From assembly GCF_003610915.1 (NCBI RefSeq), contig NZ_NSDJ01000001.1, forward strand, positions 930,001 through 994,000: a stretch of 64,000 bases of DNA, in the 5' to 3' direction. The translations under genes were made by a program, and so were the position numbers. Of this stretch, positions 1 through 7,764 are shown in pieces. The notes below the pieces were generated by a model. That model was not told the DNA's origin and did not search any database. It was given only the letters and a program-made list of their open reading frames with translations. The DNA is from Rahnella variigena (GTDB taxonomy: Bacteria; Pseudomonadota; Gammaproteobacteria; Enterobacterales; Enterobacteriaceae). Positions within the stretch are counted from its first letter, which is position 1. Each line of letters starts with the position of its first letter.

Positions 1-157
1 CTACGACGTTTTCACCGGCCACGTGAAACGGGCGCCAAAAATCTGGCAAAACATGGGGCTGGAATGGCTCTATCGTCTAATTTTGCAGCCAAGCCGTTTG
101 CGTCGTCAGCTCAAACTGCTCAAATTCGTCCGTTATTACTACACCGGTCGTCTGTAA
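1..157 (+). CDS. wecG: UDP-ManNAcA transferase, C-terminal end (partial)
   Basis: Only the last 51 codons are inside the window (reading frame begins at base 2, TAA at 155-157). The tail has [15 protein letters not shown] and ends in an Arg/Lys-rich stretch, which matches the C-terminus of WecG/RffM, the WecG/TagA-family glycosyltransferase that adds N-acetylmannosaminuronic acid to lipid II of enterobacterial common antigen at the inner face of the inner membrane. The position directly upstream of yifK and the argX tRNA operon is the same as in E. coli, which supports the call. The start and catalytic part lie outside. Confidence 0.85.
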   Translation, partial: YDVFTGHVKRAPKIWQNMGLEWLYRLILQPSRLRRQLKLLKFVRYYYTGRL

Positions 158-163
158 CGAATC

Positions 164-189
164 CGCCGTTCTGAATCTTCAGGACGGCG
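164..189 (+). terminator. Hairpin after wecG, possible terminator
   Basis: An inverted repeat (CGCCGT...ACGGCG, continuing inward through CTGAA/TTCAG with one G-T pair) starts 7 bases after the wecG stop. There is no clear run of T after it, so it may be a weak terminator or a 3'-end stabilising hairpin. The rest of the gap to yifK (to about 380) shows nothing else definite. Confidence 0.4.
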
Positions 190-397
190 CGTCACCTCTC
201 ATTTCTTCACTTCTCTTGCCTGTGTTTCCTGTCCGCTTTGCATATCAGTGCTTATCTTTCTCAATAGGCGTTTGCAACTCGTCGGAAAATACGGAACCAT
301 AACGCCGTTTTTCCGCCCTATACGGGCATCATCACAATAAAAATAACATTCCGCTCCTTCCGGAAGGCAAACACAACGAGAGAGAAATTGAGGATCT

Positions 398-1792
398 ATG
401 GAGAATAAAGAAGAAAAGGGTGGGCTACACCGGGGGCTGGAGGCGAGACATATTGAGCTGATCGCTCTGGGCGGTACCATCGGTGTCGGATTATTCATGG
501 GCGCGGCGAGCACCCTGAAATGGGCCGGGCCGTCAGTGTTACTGGCGTACATTCTGGCTGGTGTGTTTGTCTTCTTTATCATGCGTTCGATGGGCGAAAT
601 GCTGCATCTGGAGCCGGTGGCCGGTTCGTTTGCAGTGTATGCGCATAAATATCTCGGGCCGTATTACGGTTATCTTACCGCGTGGAGTTACTGGTTCATG
701 TGGATAGCGGTGGGGATTTCCGAAATCACCGCGATTGGCGTTTACGCGCAATACTGGTTTCCGGATTTACCGCAGTGGATCCCCGCGCTGGCGGCTGTGG
801 CGATTGTTGCTGCGGCAAACCTCGCGGCTGTGAAACTCTATGGTGAAATGGAGTTCTGGTTTGCGCTGATCAAAATCACCACCATCATTGTGATGATCGT
901 AGTCGGGCTGGCGGTGATTTTCTTCGGATTTGGTAATCACGGCGAACCGGTGGGGTTTGCGAACCTGACCGCGCACGGCGGCTTCTTTGCCGGCGGCTGG
1001 AAAGGCTTCCTGTTTGCGCTGTGTATTGTCGTGGCGTCCTATCAGGGCGTGGAACTGGTGGGTATCACCGCCGGTGAAGCCAAAAACCCGCAGGTTACCC
1101 TCAAACGCGCCATCAATAACATCCTGTGGCGTATCCTGATTTTCTACGTTGGCGCGATTTTCGTTATCATCACCATCTTCCCGTGGAACGAAATGGGCTC
1201 GCACGGCAGTCCGTTCGTGCTGACCTTTGCGAAGATTGGTATCGCTTCAGCGGCGGGTATTATCAACTTTGTGGTGCTGACAGCGGCACTGTCGGGTTGT
1301 AACAGCGGCATGTATAGCTGCGGACGTATGCTGTATGCGTTGTCTCAGAATCGTCAGTTGCCAGCGTTCCTGAGCAATGTATCTAAAAGCGGTGTGCCGG
1401 TTTACGGCATTGCGATCACGATTTTGTGTCTGCTGGTCGGTTCGTGCCTGAACTACATCATTCCGAATCCTGAGAAAGTATTTGTGTACGTTTACAGCGC
1501 CAGCGTATTGCCGGGCATGGTGCCGTGGTTTGTGGTGCTGATCAGCCAGCTGCGTTTTCGTGATGCGCATAAAGAGAAACTGAAAAACCATCCGTTTAAA
1601 TCGATTCTCTTTCCTTATACCAACTATCTGACGCTGCTTTTCCTGGCGTGTGTGCTGGTCGGTATGGCGATTAATCCGGATACCCGCGTTTCATTGCTGG
1701 TGGGTGGGATTTTCATCGCGGCGGTGTCGCTGATATACTTCGGCCTCGGCATGCACAAACGTGCCGCGCTGACGTCGGAAAAACTAAAATAA
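398..1792 (+). CDS. yifK: APC-family amino-acid permease YifK
   Basis: 464 residues, close to the 461 of E. coli YifK. A short charged cytoplasmic N-terminus is followed by [11 protein letters not shown], the glycine-rich first helix typical of the amino acid-polyamine-cation (APC) family, and about 12 hydrophobic segments. It should be a proton-driven inner-membrane amino-acid importer; E. coli YifK has been reported to carry threonine and serine. The ATG at 398 follows a GAGGA Shine-Dalgarno at about 391. Its place between wecG and the argX operon is conserved. The substrate is inferred from the orthologue only. Confidence 0.93.
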   Translation: MENKEEKGGLHRGLEARHIELIALGGTIGVGLFMGAASTLKWAGPSVLLAYILAGVFVFFIMRSMGEMLHLEPVAGSFAVYAHKYLGPYYGYLTAWSYWFMWIAVGISEITAIGVYAQYWFPDLPQWIPALAAVAIVAAANLAAVKLYGEMEFWFALIKITTIIVMIVVGLAVIFFGFGNHGEPVGFANLTAHGGFFAGGWKGFLFALCIVVASYQGVELVGITAGEAKNPQVTLKRAINNILWRILIFYVGAIFVIITIFPWNEMGSHGSPFVLTFAKIGIASAAGIINFVVLTAALSGCNSGMYSCGRMLYALSQNRQLPAFLSNVSKSGVPVYGIAITILCLLVGSCLNYIIPNPEKVFVYVYSASVLPGMVPWFVVLISQLRFRDAHKEKLKNHPFKSILFPYTNYLTLLFLACVLVGMAINPDTRVSLLVGGIFIAAVSLIYFGLGMHKRAALTSEKLK

Positions 1793-1885
1793 CGCCGTAA
1801 GTCATGGGTGGGGAAGGGAAGGCGCTTACTTTTAATGCGTATTGGATAAAGCGTAATCAAACGCAATATTTCTGAAAAAAAGCAC

Positions 1886-1914
1886 TAGACAGCCAAGCGT
1901 TAAAACCGTAGTAT
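1886..1914 (+). promoter_or_regulatory. Promoter of the argX-hisR-leuT-proM tRNA operon
   Basis: TAGACA (1886-1891) and TAGTAT (1909-1914) are separated by 17 bases. A C-rich stretch follows the -10 element before the tRNA start at 1936; GC-rich discriminators are typical of stringently controlled stable-RNA promoters. Seen by eye only, but spacing and position are right. Confidence 0.7.
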
Positions 1915-1935
1915 CCCCACCCGCAACGGCGCTAA

Positions 1936-2012
<77 letters not shown>

Positions 2013-2079
2013 TTTAGTATGCGCTAGAGTTGCGGTGAAATGTTGAAGTCTGACAGTTCACGTTAGTAGTTAGAGATAT

Positions 2080-2156
2080 GGTGGCTATAGCTCAGTTGGT
2101 AGAGCCCTGGATTGTGATTCCAGTTGTCGTGGGTTCGAGCCCCATTAGCCACCCCA
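2080..2156 (+). tRNA. hisR: tRNA-His (anticodon GTG)
   Basis: 77 bases counting the extra 5' G at position -1 (base 2080), which pairs opposite the discriminator C and is the identity feature of tRNA-His. The anticodon loop contains GTG (TTGTGAT). CCA is encoded. Confidence 0.97.
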
Positions 2157-2185
2157 CTCTAAAAATGATTTTGTGATTGTGACAT

Positions 2186-2271
2186 GCGATGGTGGCGGAA
2201 TTGGTAGACGCGCTAGCTTCAGGTGTTAGTGTCCTTCGGATGTGAGGGTTCGAGTCCCTCCCTTCGCACCA
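2186..2271 (+). tRNA. leuT: tRNA-Leu (anticodon CAG)
   Basis: 86 bases with a long variable arm (type II tRNA) and encoded CCA. The anticodon loop TTCAGGT reads CAG. The acceptor strands are GCGATGG and CCTTCGC, which leaves a T-T mismatch at the fifth pair. Third gene of the operon. Confidence 0.96.
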
Positions 2272-2330
2272 CACACAAATTTCATTTAAATGATGCAGTT
2301 AGCATCAGAAAGTAGTAAGATGCACGACAT

Positions 2331-2407
2331 CGGCGAGTAGCGCAGCTTGGTAGCGCAACTGGTTTGGGACCAGTGGGTCGGAGGTTCGAATCCTCTCTCG
2401 CCGACCA
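2331..2407 (+). tRNA. proM: tRNA-Pro (anticodon TGG)
   Basis: 77 bases, acceptor CGGCGAG with CTCGCCG, anticodon loop TTTGGGA reading TGG, encoded CCA. It is the last gene of the operon. Its final 18 bases are copied twice more downstream within a tandem repeat. Confidence 0.97.
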
Positions 2408-2783
2408 CATTCGAAGAAACCTGCTTTTTTAAAGCAGGTTTTTTTTCGTCTAAAGTTTATGAGGATGAGAACCTCCGAAGGAGGTTTGAGCCGAGCGAAG
2501 CGAGACAACGTTGCTTTAGCAACGACCCGCAGGGCAAGCATCGAAGATGCGCGTCATCCTCTCTCGCCGACCACATTCGAAGAAACCTGCTTTTTTAAAG
2601 CAGGTTTTTTTTCGTCTAAAGTTTATGAGGATGAGAACCTCCGAAGGAGGTTTGAGCCGAGCGAAGCGAGACAACGTTGCTTTAGCAACGACCCGTAGGG
2701 CAAGCATCGAAGATGCGCGTCATCCTCTCTCGCCGACCACATTCGAAGAAACCTGCTTTTTTAAAGCAGGTTTTTTTTCGTCT
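2390..2783 (+). repeat. Tandem 166-bp repeat containing the 3' end of tRNA-Pro
   Basis: The last 18 bases of proM (ATCCTCTCTCGCCGACCA) recur at 2556 and 2722, exactly 166 bases apart each time. Two full units are followed by a partial third that stops matching at 2783. The two full units differ at one base (C at 2530, T at 2696). Each unit has the tRNA tail, then a strong terminator hairpin, then about 110 bases with several small hairpins. This resembles the 178-bp repeats after tRNA-Tyr in the E. coli tyrT operon, which also carry the tRNA 3' end. Open frames crossing the repeat have no credible start and are not called. Confidence 0.9.
2417..2446 (+). terminator. Terminator of the tRNA operon (first of three identical copies)
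   Basis: An 11-base perfect stem AAACCTGCTTT / AAAGCAGGTTT with a TTT loop is followed by five T. Identical copies lie at 2583-2612 and 2749-2778 because the hairpin is part of the tandem repeat. Confidence 0.9.
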
Positions 2784-2834
2784 GGAGTTTCTCAACTCAC
2801 CCTGTTGTTTATCCGCGACATTCCGCTGTATGCC

Positions 2835-2852
2835 TGTCTCTGTCAGGAGACA
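2835..2852 (+). promoter_or_regulatory. GlrR (QseF) activator site upstream of glmZ
   Basis: An exact TGTC-N10-GACA match, the known binding motif of the response regulator GlrR that activates sigma-54 promoters of glmY and glmZ in enterobacteria. It lies about 200 bases upstream of the sigma-54 promoter, as expected for an enhancer. A second copy with one mismatch (CGTC-N10-GACA) is at 2898-2915. Confidence 0.75.
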
Positions 2853-2897
2853 CGTATCTTATTGATAAATATAGACTCATATAAGCTGACATTCATA

Positions 2898-2915
2898 CGT
2901 CGTCCACTGACGACA
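2898..2915 (+). promoter_or_regulatory. Second GlrR-type site (one mismatch)
   Basis: CGTC-N10-GACA, one base off the TGTC-N10-GACA consensus and 63 bases from the perfect site at 2835. The pair would form the enhancer for the promoter at 3033. Confidence 0.55.
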
Positions 2916-3032
2916 GAATGGGGGATTACCGGACGGTCTCTGACATCTCTGAAAATGGGTGCTGATACGTAATAAAAATAAAGTTGTTAATTATCAGTAG
3001 AATAAAAAATTATTAACAGACCCTTGCCATCC

Positions 3033-3048
3033 TGGCACGCGTCCTGCA
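3033..3048 (+). promoter_or_regulatory. Sigma-54 promoter of glmZ
   Basis: TGGCACGCGTCCTGCA has the invariant GG and GC of a -24/-12 promoter separated by exactly 10 bases. The GC doublet ends at 3047, 13 bases before the predicted RNA start at 3060, which is the correct distance. Confidence 0.8.
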
Positions 3049-3059
3049 ATATTCCCGCC

Positions 3060-3264
3060 GTAGATGCTCATTCCACCTATTATGTTTGCTCCGGCTTCAT
3101 AAACCTGGGAATGACGCAGAGCCAATTTACAGTGCCTATTGTCATCCTGACCGATAACGCGCAAGCGCTATCATCCAGAAGGCAAAACGTTGAGTGAGGC
3201 ACTAAATCTGTTGTCCTGGACCTGATTGTTTTAGACACCTGCCCATACGCAGGTGTTTTTTTTT
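3060..3264 (+). ncRNA. glmZ: Small RNA GlmZ
   Basis: The sequence begins GTAGATGCTCATTCCA and contains GGAATGACGCAGAGCC and AACGTTGAGTGAGGCAC, landmarks I recognise from E. coli GlmZ (about 207 nt). It ends in a terminator hairpin (ACACCTGC / GCAGGTGT, 3235-3256) followed by eight T. GlmZ pairs with the glmS mRNA leader with Hfq and raises glucosamine-6-phosphate synthase when GlcN6P is low; RapZ and RNase E destroy it otherwise. The locus next to hemY is the same as in E. coli. Here the upstream region has a sigma-54 promoter with GlrR sites. Confidence 0.9.
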
Positions 3265-3342
3265 GCCCATACCCGTCATCCTTTGAGCAGCCAATGCATC
3301 TGCAGCTCAAATGATTTGGGGTATAAGTATTGATGACATAAA

Positions 3343-3364
3343 AAAGGCTCCCGAAGGAGCCTTT
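3343..3364 (-). terminator. Terminator of the hemCDXY operon
   Basis: On the minus strand the stem AAAGGCTCC / GGAGCCTTT with a TTCG loop is followed by a T run. It lies 18 bases past the hemY stop. Confidence 0.85.
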
Positions 3365-3381
3365 AGCAGACAGCAATTTTC

Positions 3382-4578
3382 TTACGGTTGCTGTGAATTA
3401 TTCAGTGTCAGCATCAATCCTTCACGGCGCATCTCAGCCGCTTCAGCCGGTTTGTGCAGCTTATCCAGCGCATCGGCCAGCCACGCATAATCATACGCGT
3501 CAGGGCGTTGTTTCAGCGCTTCACGGAACGCTTCGCTGGCCTGCTGCCATTCACCGTGTTTCATCAGCAACTGACCGAGCGTGCTGCTCAGCAGCGGCGT
3601 AGTGCCGTTTTGCTTAATGAGCTGACGCAAAGTCTTTTCAAGCTGCTCAGGATTACCTGAACGCAGTTTCGGCATCAGCGCAACCAGACGGTCGTCATAC
3701 TGACGCTTCAGTCCGTCGAGGATCACTTCCTGCGCCAGATCCTGATCGTTGCATTCAATCAGATGCGTTGCCATCGCCACCTGCAATGCCACTTCATGTC
3801 GGGTTTTGCGGCTCTGATCTTTCCACCAGCGTTTCAGGCCTTCGCTGCCTTCTTCTGCCATCAGCTGATTCATCATGCCGATATAAGCCTGTTCCTGAAG
3901 AACGCGGATTTCATCGTCATTACGGACGCCGGCTTTAGCCATCGACGGTAATATTTCCAGCAGTGAACCGTAGGCACCGGTACGCAGATAAGCCTGTTCC
4001 GCCAGACGTAACACTTCCGGATGACGTGGCGACTGGCCGAGCAAACGGTCAACGCCATGGCGCGCGGCATGGATTTCGCCCTGCGCCAGCTGAATGCGTA
4101 CTCGGGTAATATCCACCGGCATCTGGTCGGTGTCGGCAATTTCCGCTGCGCGTTCCAGATACTGATTAGTGCGGATGTCATCGCCACGCTGCTGCGCCGC
4201 TTCTGCTGCCAGTAAATAGTTCACCACGGGTTGTTCGGCATGATCAGCATTGCGTGCCAGCAGTTTCTCCATCTGGCGATGATCGCCTTCTGCCAGTTTG
4301 AGCATCGCAGCCTTAGTTTGCTTACGCGCTTTAGAGCTTTTACGCCCGGCAAACCAGCCGCGGGTACGCGCACCAGTACGCAGAATGCGTCGCAGGATCC
4401 ATTCAATAAAGAACAGCACCAGAATCAGCACGATCAGCATGATAACTAAACCGGTGACGCTGGTTTCAATGTTGTAGTTATCGGTCTGGATCAGTACATA
4501 ACCCTGATGACCGGCCAGCATCGGGCCGACAATAATCCCGGCAAACACAATCAGGAATAACACGAAGACTCGTAACAT
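3382..4578 (-). CDS. hemY: Inner-membrane TPR protein HemY
   Basis: 398 residues, the usual length. Two N-terminal membrane helices (about 1-20 and 40-62) surround the conserved AGHQGYVLIQTDNYNIETS. An Arg/Lys-rich cytoplasmic stretch and TPR-like helical repeats follow (for example VNYLLAAEAAQQRGD near 118 and DYAWLADALDKLHKPAEAA near the end). HemY belongs to the hem operon but its exact role in haem synthesis is unsettled; it is not the oxidase of the same name in Gram-positives. It starts 3 bases after the hemX stop, so the two are co-translated. Confidence 0.93.
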   Translation of the reverse strand: MLRVFVLFLIVFAGIIVGPMLAGHQGYVLIQTDNYNIETSVTGLVIMLIVLILVLFFIEWILRRILRTGARTRGWFAGRKSSKARKQTKAAMLKLAEGDHRQMEKLLARNADHAEQPVVNYLLAAEAAQQRGDDIRTNQYLERAAEIADTDQMPVDITRVRIQLAQGEIHAARHGVDRLLGQSPRHPEVLRLAEQAYLRTGAYGSLLEILPSMAKAGVRNDDEIRVLQEQAYIGMMNQLMAEEGSEGLKRWWKDQSRKTRHEVALQVAMATHLIECNDQDLAQEVILDGLKRQYDDRLVALMPKLRSGNPEQLEKTLRQLIKQNGTTPLLSSTLGQLLMKHGEWQQASEAFREALKQRPDAYDYAWLADALDKLHKPAEAAEMRREGLMLTLNNSQQP

Positions 4579-4581
4579 GCG

Positions 4582-5733
4582 TTATTCCCCCTGCGTGGCG
4601 GCGGCGGGCTGCTGGAGCAGGTTACGCACGCGGGTCTGCATCAGTTTTTCCAGCATCGGCTGGCTTTTCAGCTCGTCCGGTACATCCATCGAAATGGATT
4701 GCTGACTGAGATTATCCAGTTCTTCCAGGAAAGCTTTGGTTGACGGGTCAGACGTATCAAAATAGGCGCGAACCCAGGTCGATACGCTTTCCAGTGACTG
4801 CTTGTAAACTTCATCCTGATGACGCGGAACGGCCTGTGCGGCAATCAGCAAACGTGAGCGGATATTTTCGCGCAGATACACATCCTGATTCGGCGCCAGC
4901 AGCGGTTCTGCGCTGGTATCACGACGGCGGATGGTAATGAAGTCATCCATAAAGTTGTGCCAGCTTTTGGTCAGGTTCTGACGCCATTCGGTCAGCGAAC
5001 CGGAAAGGCTTGAGCTGTCGTTGTCCATCGGGGAATCATCGGTGTCATTGTCGGCCAGACGCAGGTTATCCACCTGATTTGACAGCTGATTCAACTTGAG
5101 AATGATACCGTCAAAATCGACCTGTGCGACGGCAGAAAGGCTGCCTACGTCTTCGTTCAGCGCACGACGCACGTCAATCAGGCTCGGGTCATTCATGTCC
5201 GCGAGGCTGGCATCGGCACTTTTCAGCAAAGCGGCGGCGGTGGTGACATCCTGATCGCTCCACAGTTTGCGACCTGCCAGTTTCACCAGATAATCGGCCT
5301 GAGCCAGTAACCAGGTTTTGGCATCGCTGCCGGAAATGCTGGCGACTTTATCTTGTAATTCATTCAACTGACGACCAAACGACGCCTGCTGGCGATCAGC
5401 GGCCTGCTGAGTCTTATCCTGCTGAGCGAGCAGGGAAGCGATTTGCTGCTTATCCTGTTGCTGGCTTTTTTGCAGGGCATCAAGCTGTTCGGAAAGCGCC
5501 GCATTGGCTGCGGCCTGCGCCAGCGATTGCTGGTGGCCGTGATAGTAAAGACCTGCACCAAGCGCGATCACTAATACAATCGCAATAGCGCCTAATACCG
5601 GCGCGGTACGTTGCTTTTTACGCAGCGTTTTCAGCTCCTGGTCACGTTCTGAAGCGTCTGGCTGGGGGCTCTCAACCGCTGGGGAGATCACAACGTTCTC
5701 ATCCGGCGCGGAAGGATTTTTTTGTTCCGTCAT
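4582..5733 (-). CDS. hemX: HemX, membrane-anchored coiled-coil protein
   Basis: 383 residues. An acidic, proline-containing cytoplasmic N-terminus is followed by a single membrane helix (about 45-65, [19 protein letters not shown]) and a long Gln/Ala-rich coiled coil (about 70-135). The periplasmic C-terminal half is conserved ([18 protein letters not shown]). It was once annotated as uroporphyrinogen methyltransferase, but no SAM-binding motif is seen and that activity is not supported. It sits between hemD and hemY in the conserved hemCDXY order. Confidence 0.9.
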   Translation of the reverse strand: MTEQKNPSAPDENVVISPAVESPQPDASERDQELKTLRKKQRTAPVLGAIAIVLVIALGAGLYYHGHQQSLAQAAANAALSEQLDALQKSQQQDKQQIASLLAQQDKTQQAADRQQASFGRQLNELQDKVASISGSDAKTWLLAQADYLVKLAGRKLWSDQDVTTAAALLKSADASLADMNDPSLIDVRRALNEDVGSLSAVAQVDFDGIILKLNQLSNQVDNLRLADNDTDDSPMDNDSSSLSGSLTEWRQNLTKSWHNFMDDFITIRRRDTSAEPLLAPNQDVYLRENIRSRLLIAAQAVPRHQDEVYKQSLESVSTWVRAYFDTSDPSTKAFLEELDNLSQQSISMDVPDELKSQPMLEKLMQTRVRNLLQQPAAATQGE

Positions 5734-5746
5734 TTTGGCACATCCC

Positions 5747-6496
5747 TTAGTCAGGTAGTTGTAATGCGCGGATCAGCGCATCATTGTCTGCATTTTCTGC
5801 AACCCTAATTGCGCTCCAGCCAAGCTGGCGGGCGAGGGTTGCCAAACGTTCACTGACCACCACCAGGTTACAGCGCAGTAACCATGAATTTCGATAGTAT
5901 TCAGGAACTAACTGGTACAGCTGTTGCAGCATTTCTCCGCTGGTCACGACCAGCGTATCAATTCCGGCGCGTTGCCAGAGTGCGCTCTGTTCGCTGGCAT
6001 CGTAGTAAACCGGGCTGCGCTGATAACATTCGCAGTAGGTCACTTCAACGCCGCGTTCCGTGAGCGTTTCGGCCAGCAATTCCCTTCCGCCATTGCCCCG
6101 CAATATCAGCGCTTTTTTGCCCTGAATGCGCTGCAACGCCGGGAGATTCAATAGCGTCTCGCTGGTTTCACCCTCCTGCGGATAGATAACCGGGAGACTG
6201 CTGGCACGATGAAACAGCAGGCCTGTGGTGCGGCCAATCGCATAATAGCTGACGTTATCCGGCCAACGGGTGGCAGACTGACGTAATGCGCGATCGGCGT
6301 AGTTCACGGCATGTTGAGAGAGTACAAACACCAGATCCTGCTGATTTAATGAGGATAGCAGGTTCGGCAGCATTGCGAGCTGGTTCCCTGGCGCAAATTC
6401 AATCAACGGGGAATGAAAGGCTACCCGGCCCAGTGTACGCAGCCGGTTGACCAGCATTTCTCCTGCCGGAGAGGGGCGGGTAACCAGAATGGTCAT
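5747..6496 (-). CDS. hemD: Uroporphyrinogen-III synthase
   Basis: 249 residues beginning [13 protein letters not shown]. HemD closes hydroxymethylbilane with inversion of ring D to give uroporphyrinogen III, the branch point to haem, sirohaem and B12. The frame stays open further upstream, but the ATG at 6496 fits the family start and gives a 4-base ATGA overlap with the hemC stop, the usual translational coupling. The conserved motif region around [13 protein letters not shown] is present near residue 175. Confidence 0.92.
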   Translation of the reverse strand: MTILVTRPSPAGEMLVNRLRTLGRVAFHSPLIEFAPGNQLAMLPNLLSSLNQQDLVFVLSQHAVNYADRALRQSATRWPDNVSYYAIGRTTGLLFHRASSLPVIYPQEGETSETLLNLPALQRIQGKKALILRGNGGRELLAETLTERGVEVTYCECYQRSPVYYDASEQSALWQRAGIDTLVVTSGEMLQQLYQLVPEYYRNSWLLRCNLVVVSERLATLARQLGWSAIRVAENADNDALIRALQLPD

Positions 6497-7434
6497 CGTG
6501 GGGCGTTCCCCTGATAGACCTCTTGCAGAATTTCCCGTGCGCCGTTGGCCAGCAGCTCTTCGGCCAGCTCCACGCCCATACTGTATGCTTCTGCGGCCGG
6601 ACCGCGACGTTCGCCGGAGACCATCTGGCTGCCATCGGGTGCGCCAACGAGTGCGCGAAGCCACAGGTTGTCGCCAGTGAGTTCCGCGTAGCTGCCGATC
6701 GGCACCTGACAACCGCCTTCGAGGCGCATATTCATGGCGCGTTCTGCCTCAACGCGTACCGTAGTTTCGCGGTGAGCCAGTGGCGCGAGTAATTCGCGGG
6801 TGATGTGATCGTCGAGACGGCATTCGATACCGACGGCACCTTGTCCGACTGCGGGCAGACACTCTTCCGGCGTCAGCGCCGTACGGATACGGTTCTCAAG
6901 ACCCAGACGTTTCAGGCCTGCGACGGCCAGAATAATGGCGTCGTATTCGCCGTTATCGAGTTTGGATAAGCGCGTGCCCACGTTGCCGCGCAGATCGCGG
7001 ATCACCAGATCCGGACGCTTCTGGCGCAACTGGCACTGACGGCGCAGGCTGGATGTCCCGACAATACTGCCGTGGGGCAGATCCGCCAGACTGGCGTATT
7101 GATTTGAGACGAAAGCGTCGCGCGGGTCTTCGCGCTCACAAATTGTGACCAGTCCCAGACCTTCCGGGAATTCAACCGGCACATCTTTCATGGAATGCAC
7201 GGCAATATCCGCGCGGCCATCGAGCATTGCCAGTTCGAGTTCTTTGACGAACAAACCTTTGCCGCCCACTTTGGCCAGCGGGGTATCTAAAATGATATCG
7301 CCCTTGGTGACCATTGGGACCAGTTCCACCTGTAAACCGGGGTGACAGGCCATCAGCTGGCTTTGAACATATTGTGCCTGCCACAGAGCCAGCGGGCTCT
7401 GGCGGGTGGCAATTCGAATGATTTTGTCTAACAT
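6493..7434 (-). CDS. hemC: Porphobilinogen deaminase (hydroxymethylbilane synthase)
   Basis: 313 residues. It polymerises four porphobilinogens into hydroxymethylbilane in the cytosol. The N-terminus [18 protein letters not shown], the active-site segment VHSMKDVP and the cofactor cysteine in EGGCQVPIG near residue 242 are all present. It is the first gene of the minus-strand hem operon and is divergent from cyaA; the 330-base gap holds both promoters. Confidence 0.96.
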   Translation of the reverse strand: MLDKIIRIATRQSPLALWQAQYVQSQLMACHPGLQVELVPMVTKGDIILDTPLAKVGGKGLFVKELELAMLDGRADIAVHSMKDVPVEFPEGLGLVTICEREDPRDAFVSNQYASLADLPHGSIVGTSSLRRQCQLRQKRPDLVIRDLRGNVGTRLSKLDNGEYDAIILAVAGLKRLGLENRIRTALTPEECLPAVGQGAVGIECRLDDHITRELLAPLAHRETTVRVEAERAMNMRLEGGCQVPIGSYAELTGDNLWLRALVGAPDGSQMVSGERRGPAAEAYSMGVELAEELLANGAREILQEVYQGNAPR

Positions 7435-7627
7435 GTTTGTTACCGTTTAACTGTCTCTGCGACCATCCTACCACTGACAATAGAAAGCTGTCAGCGTAAG
7501 AAGCCATTCGTAAAAGAAGGTTAACGGTCACTGCGGGGAATTGTTCCTTTGCGGAACAGACGGTAAAATCCAGAGAAGCGGAAGAGTAATTGTGGTGCGT
7601 TACTTTCTTTACGGTCAATCAGCAAGG

Positions 7628-7643
7628 TGTTAAATTGATCACG
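7628..7643 (+). promoter_or_regulatory. CRP site in the cyaA promoter region
   Basis: TGTTA-N6-TCACG inside GGTGTTAAATTGATCACG closely matches the CRP half-site pattern and the E. coli cyaA site that lets cAMP-CRP repress adenylate cyclase. It lies 122 bases upstream of the cyaA start. The rest of the hemC-cyaA gap (7435-7764) shows no other site I can name with confidence. Confidence 0.75.
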
Positions 7644-7764
7644 TTTCCAGCAATTATTCGTCAACTATTTGCACAATTTCGATTGTTCAAAGCATAAGCA
7701 TCACGATAAATGACGGATTTGGAACGGGGTTATTTCCAGACACTGTATAATCAGGCGAAACGTC

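Noticed and set aside
2390..2783. CRISPR-like direct repeats
   Set aside because: The period is 166 bases with almost identical full units and no unique spacers; it is a tandem duplication of the tRNA tail.
2347..2972. Overlapping open frames of 60-140 codons across the proM repeats, in both strands
   Set aside because: They arise from the repeated DNA, run through tRNA-Pro and three terminators, and have no ribosome-binding site.
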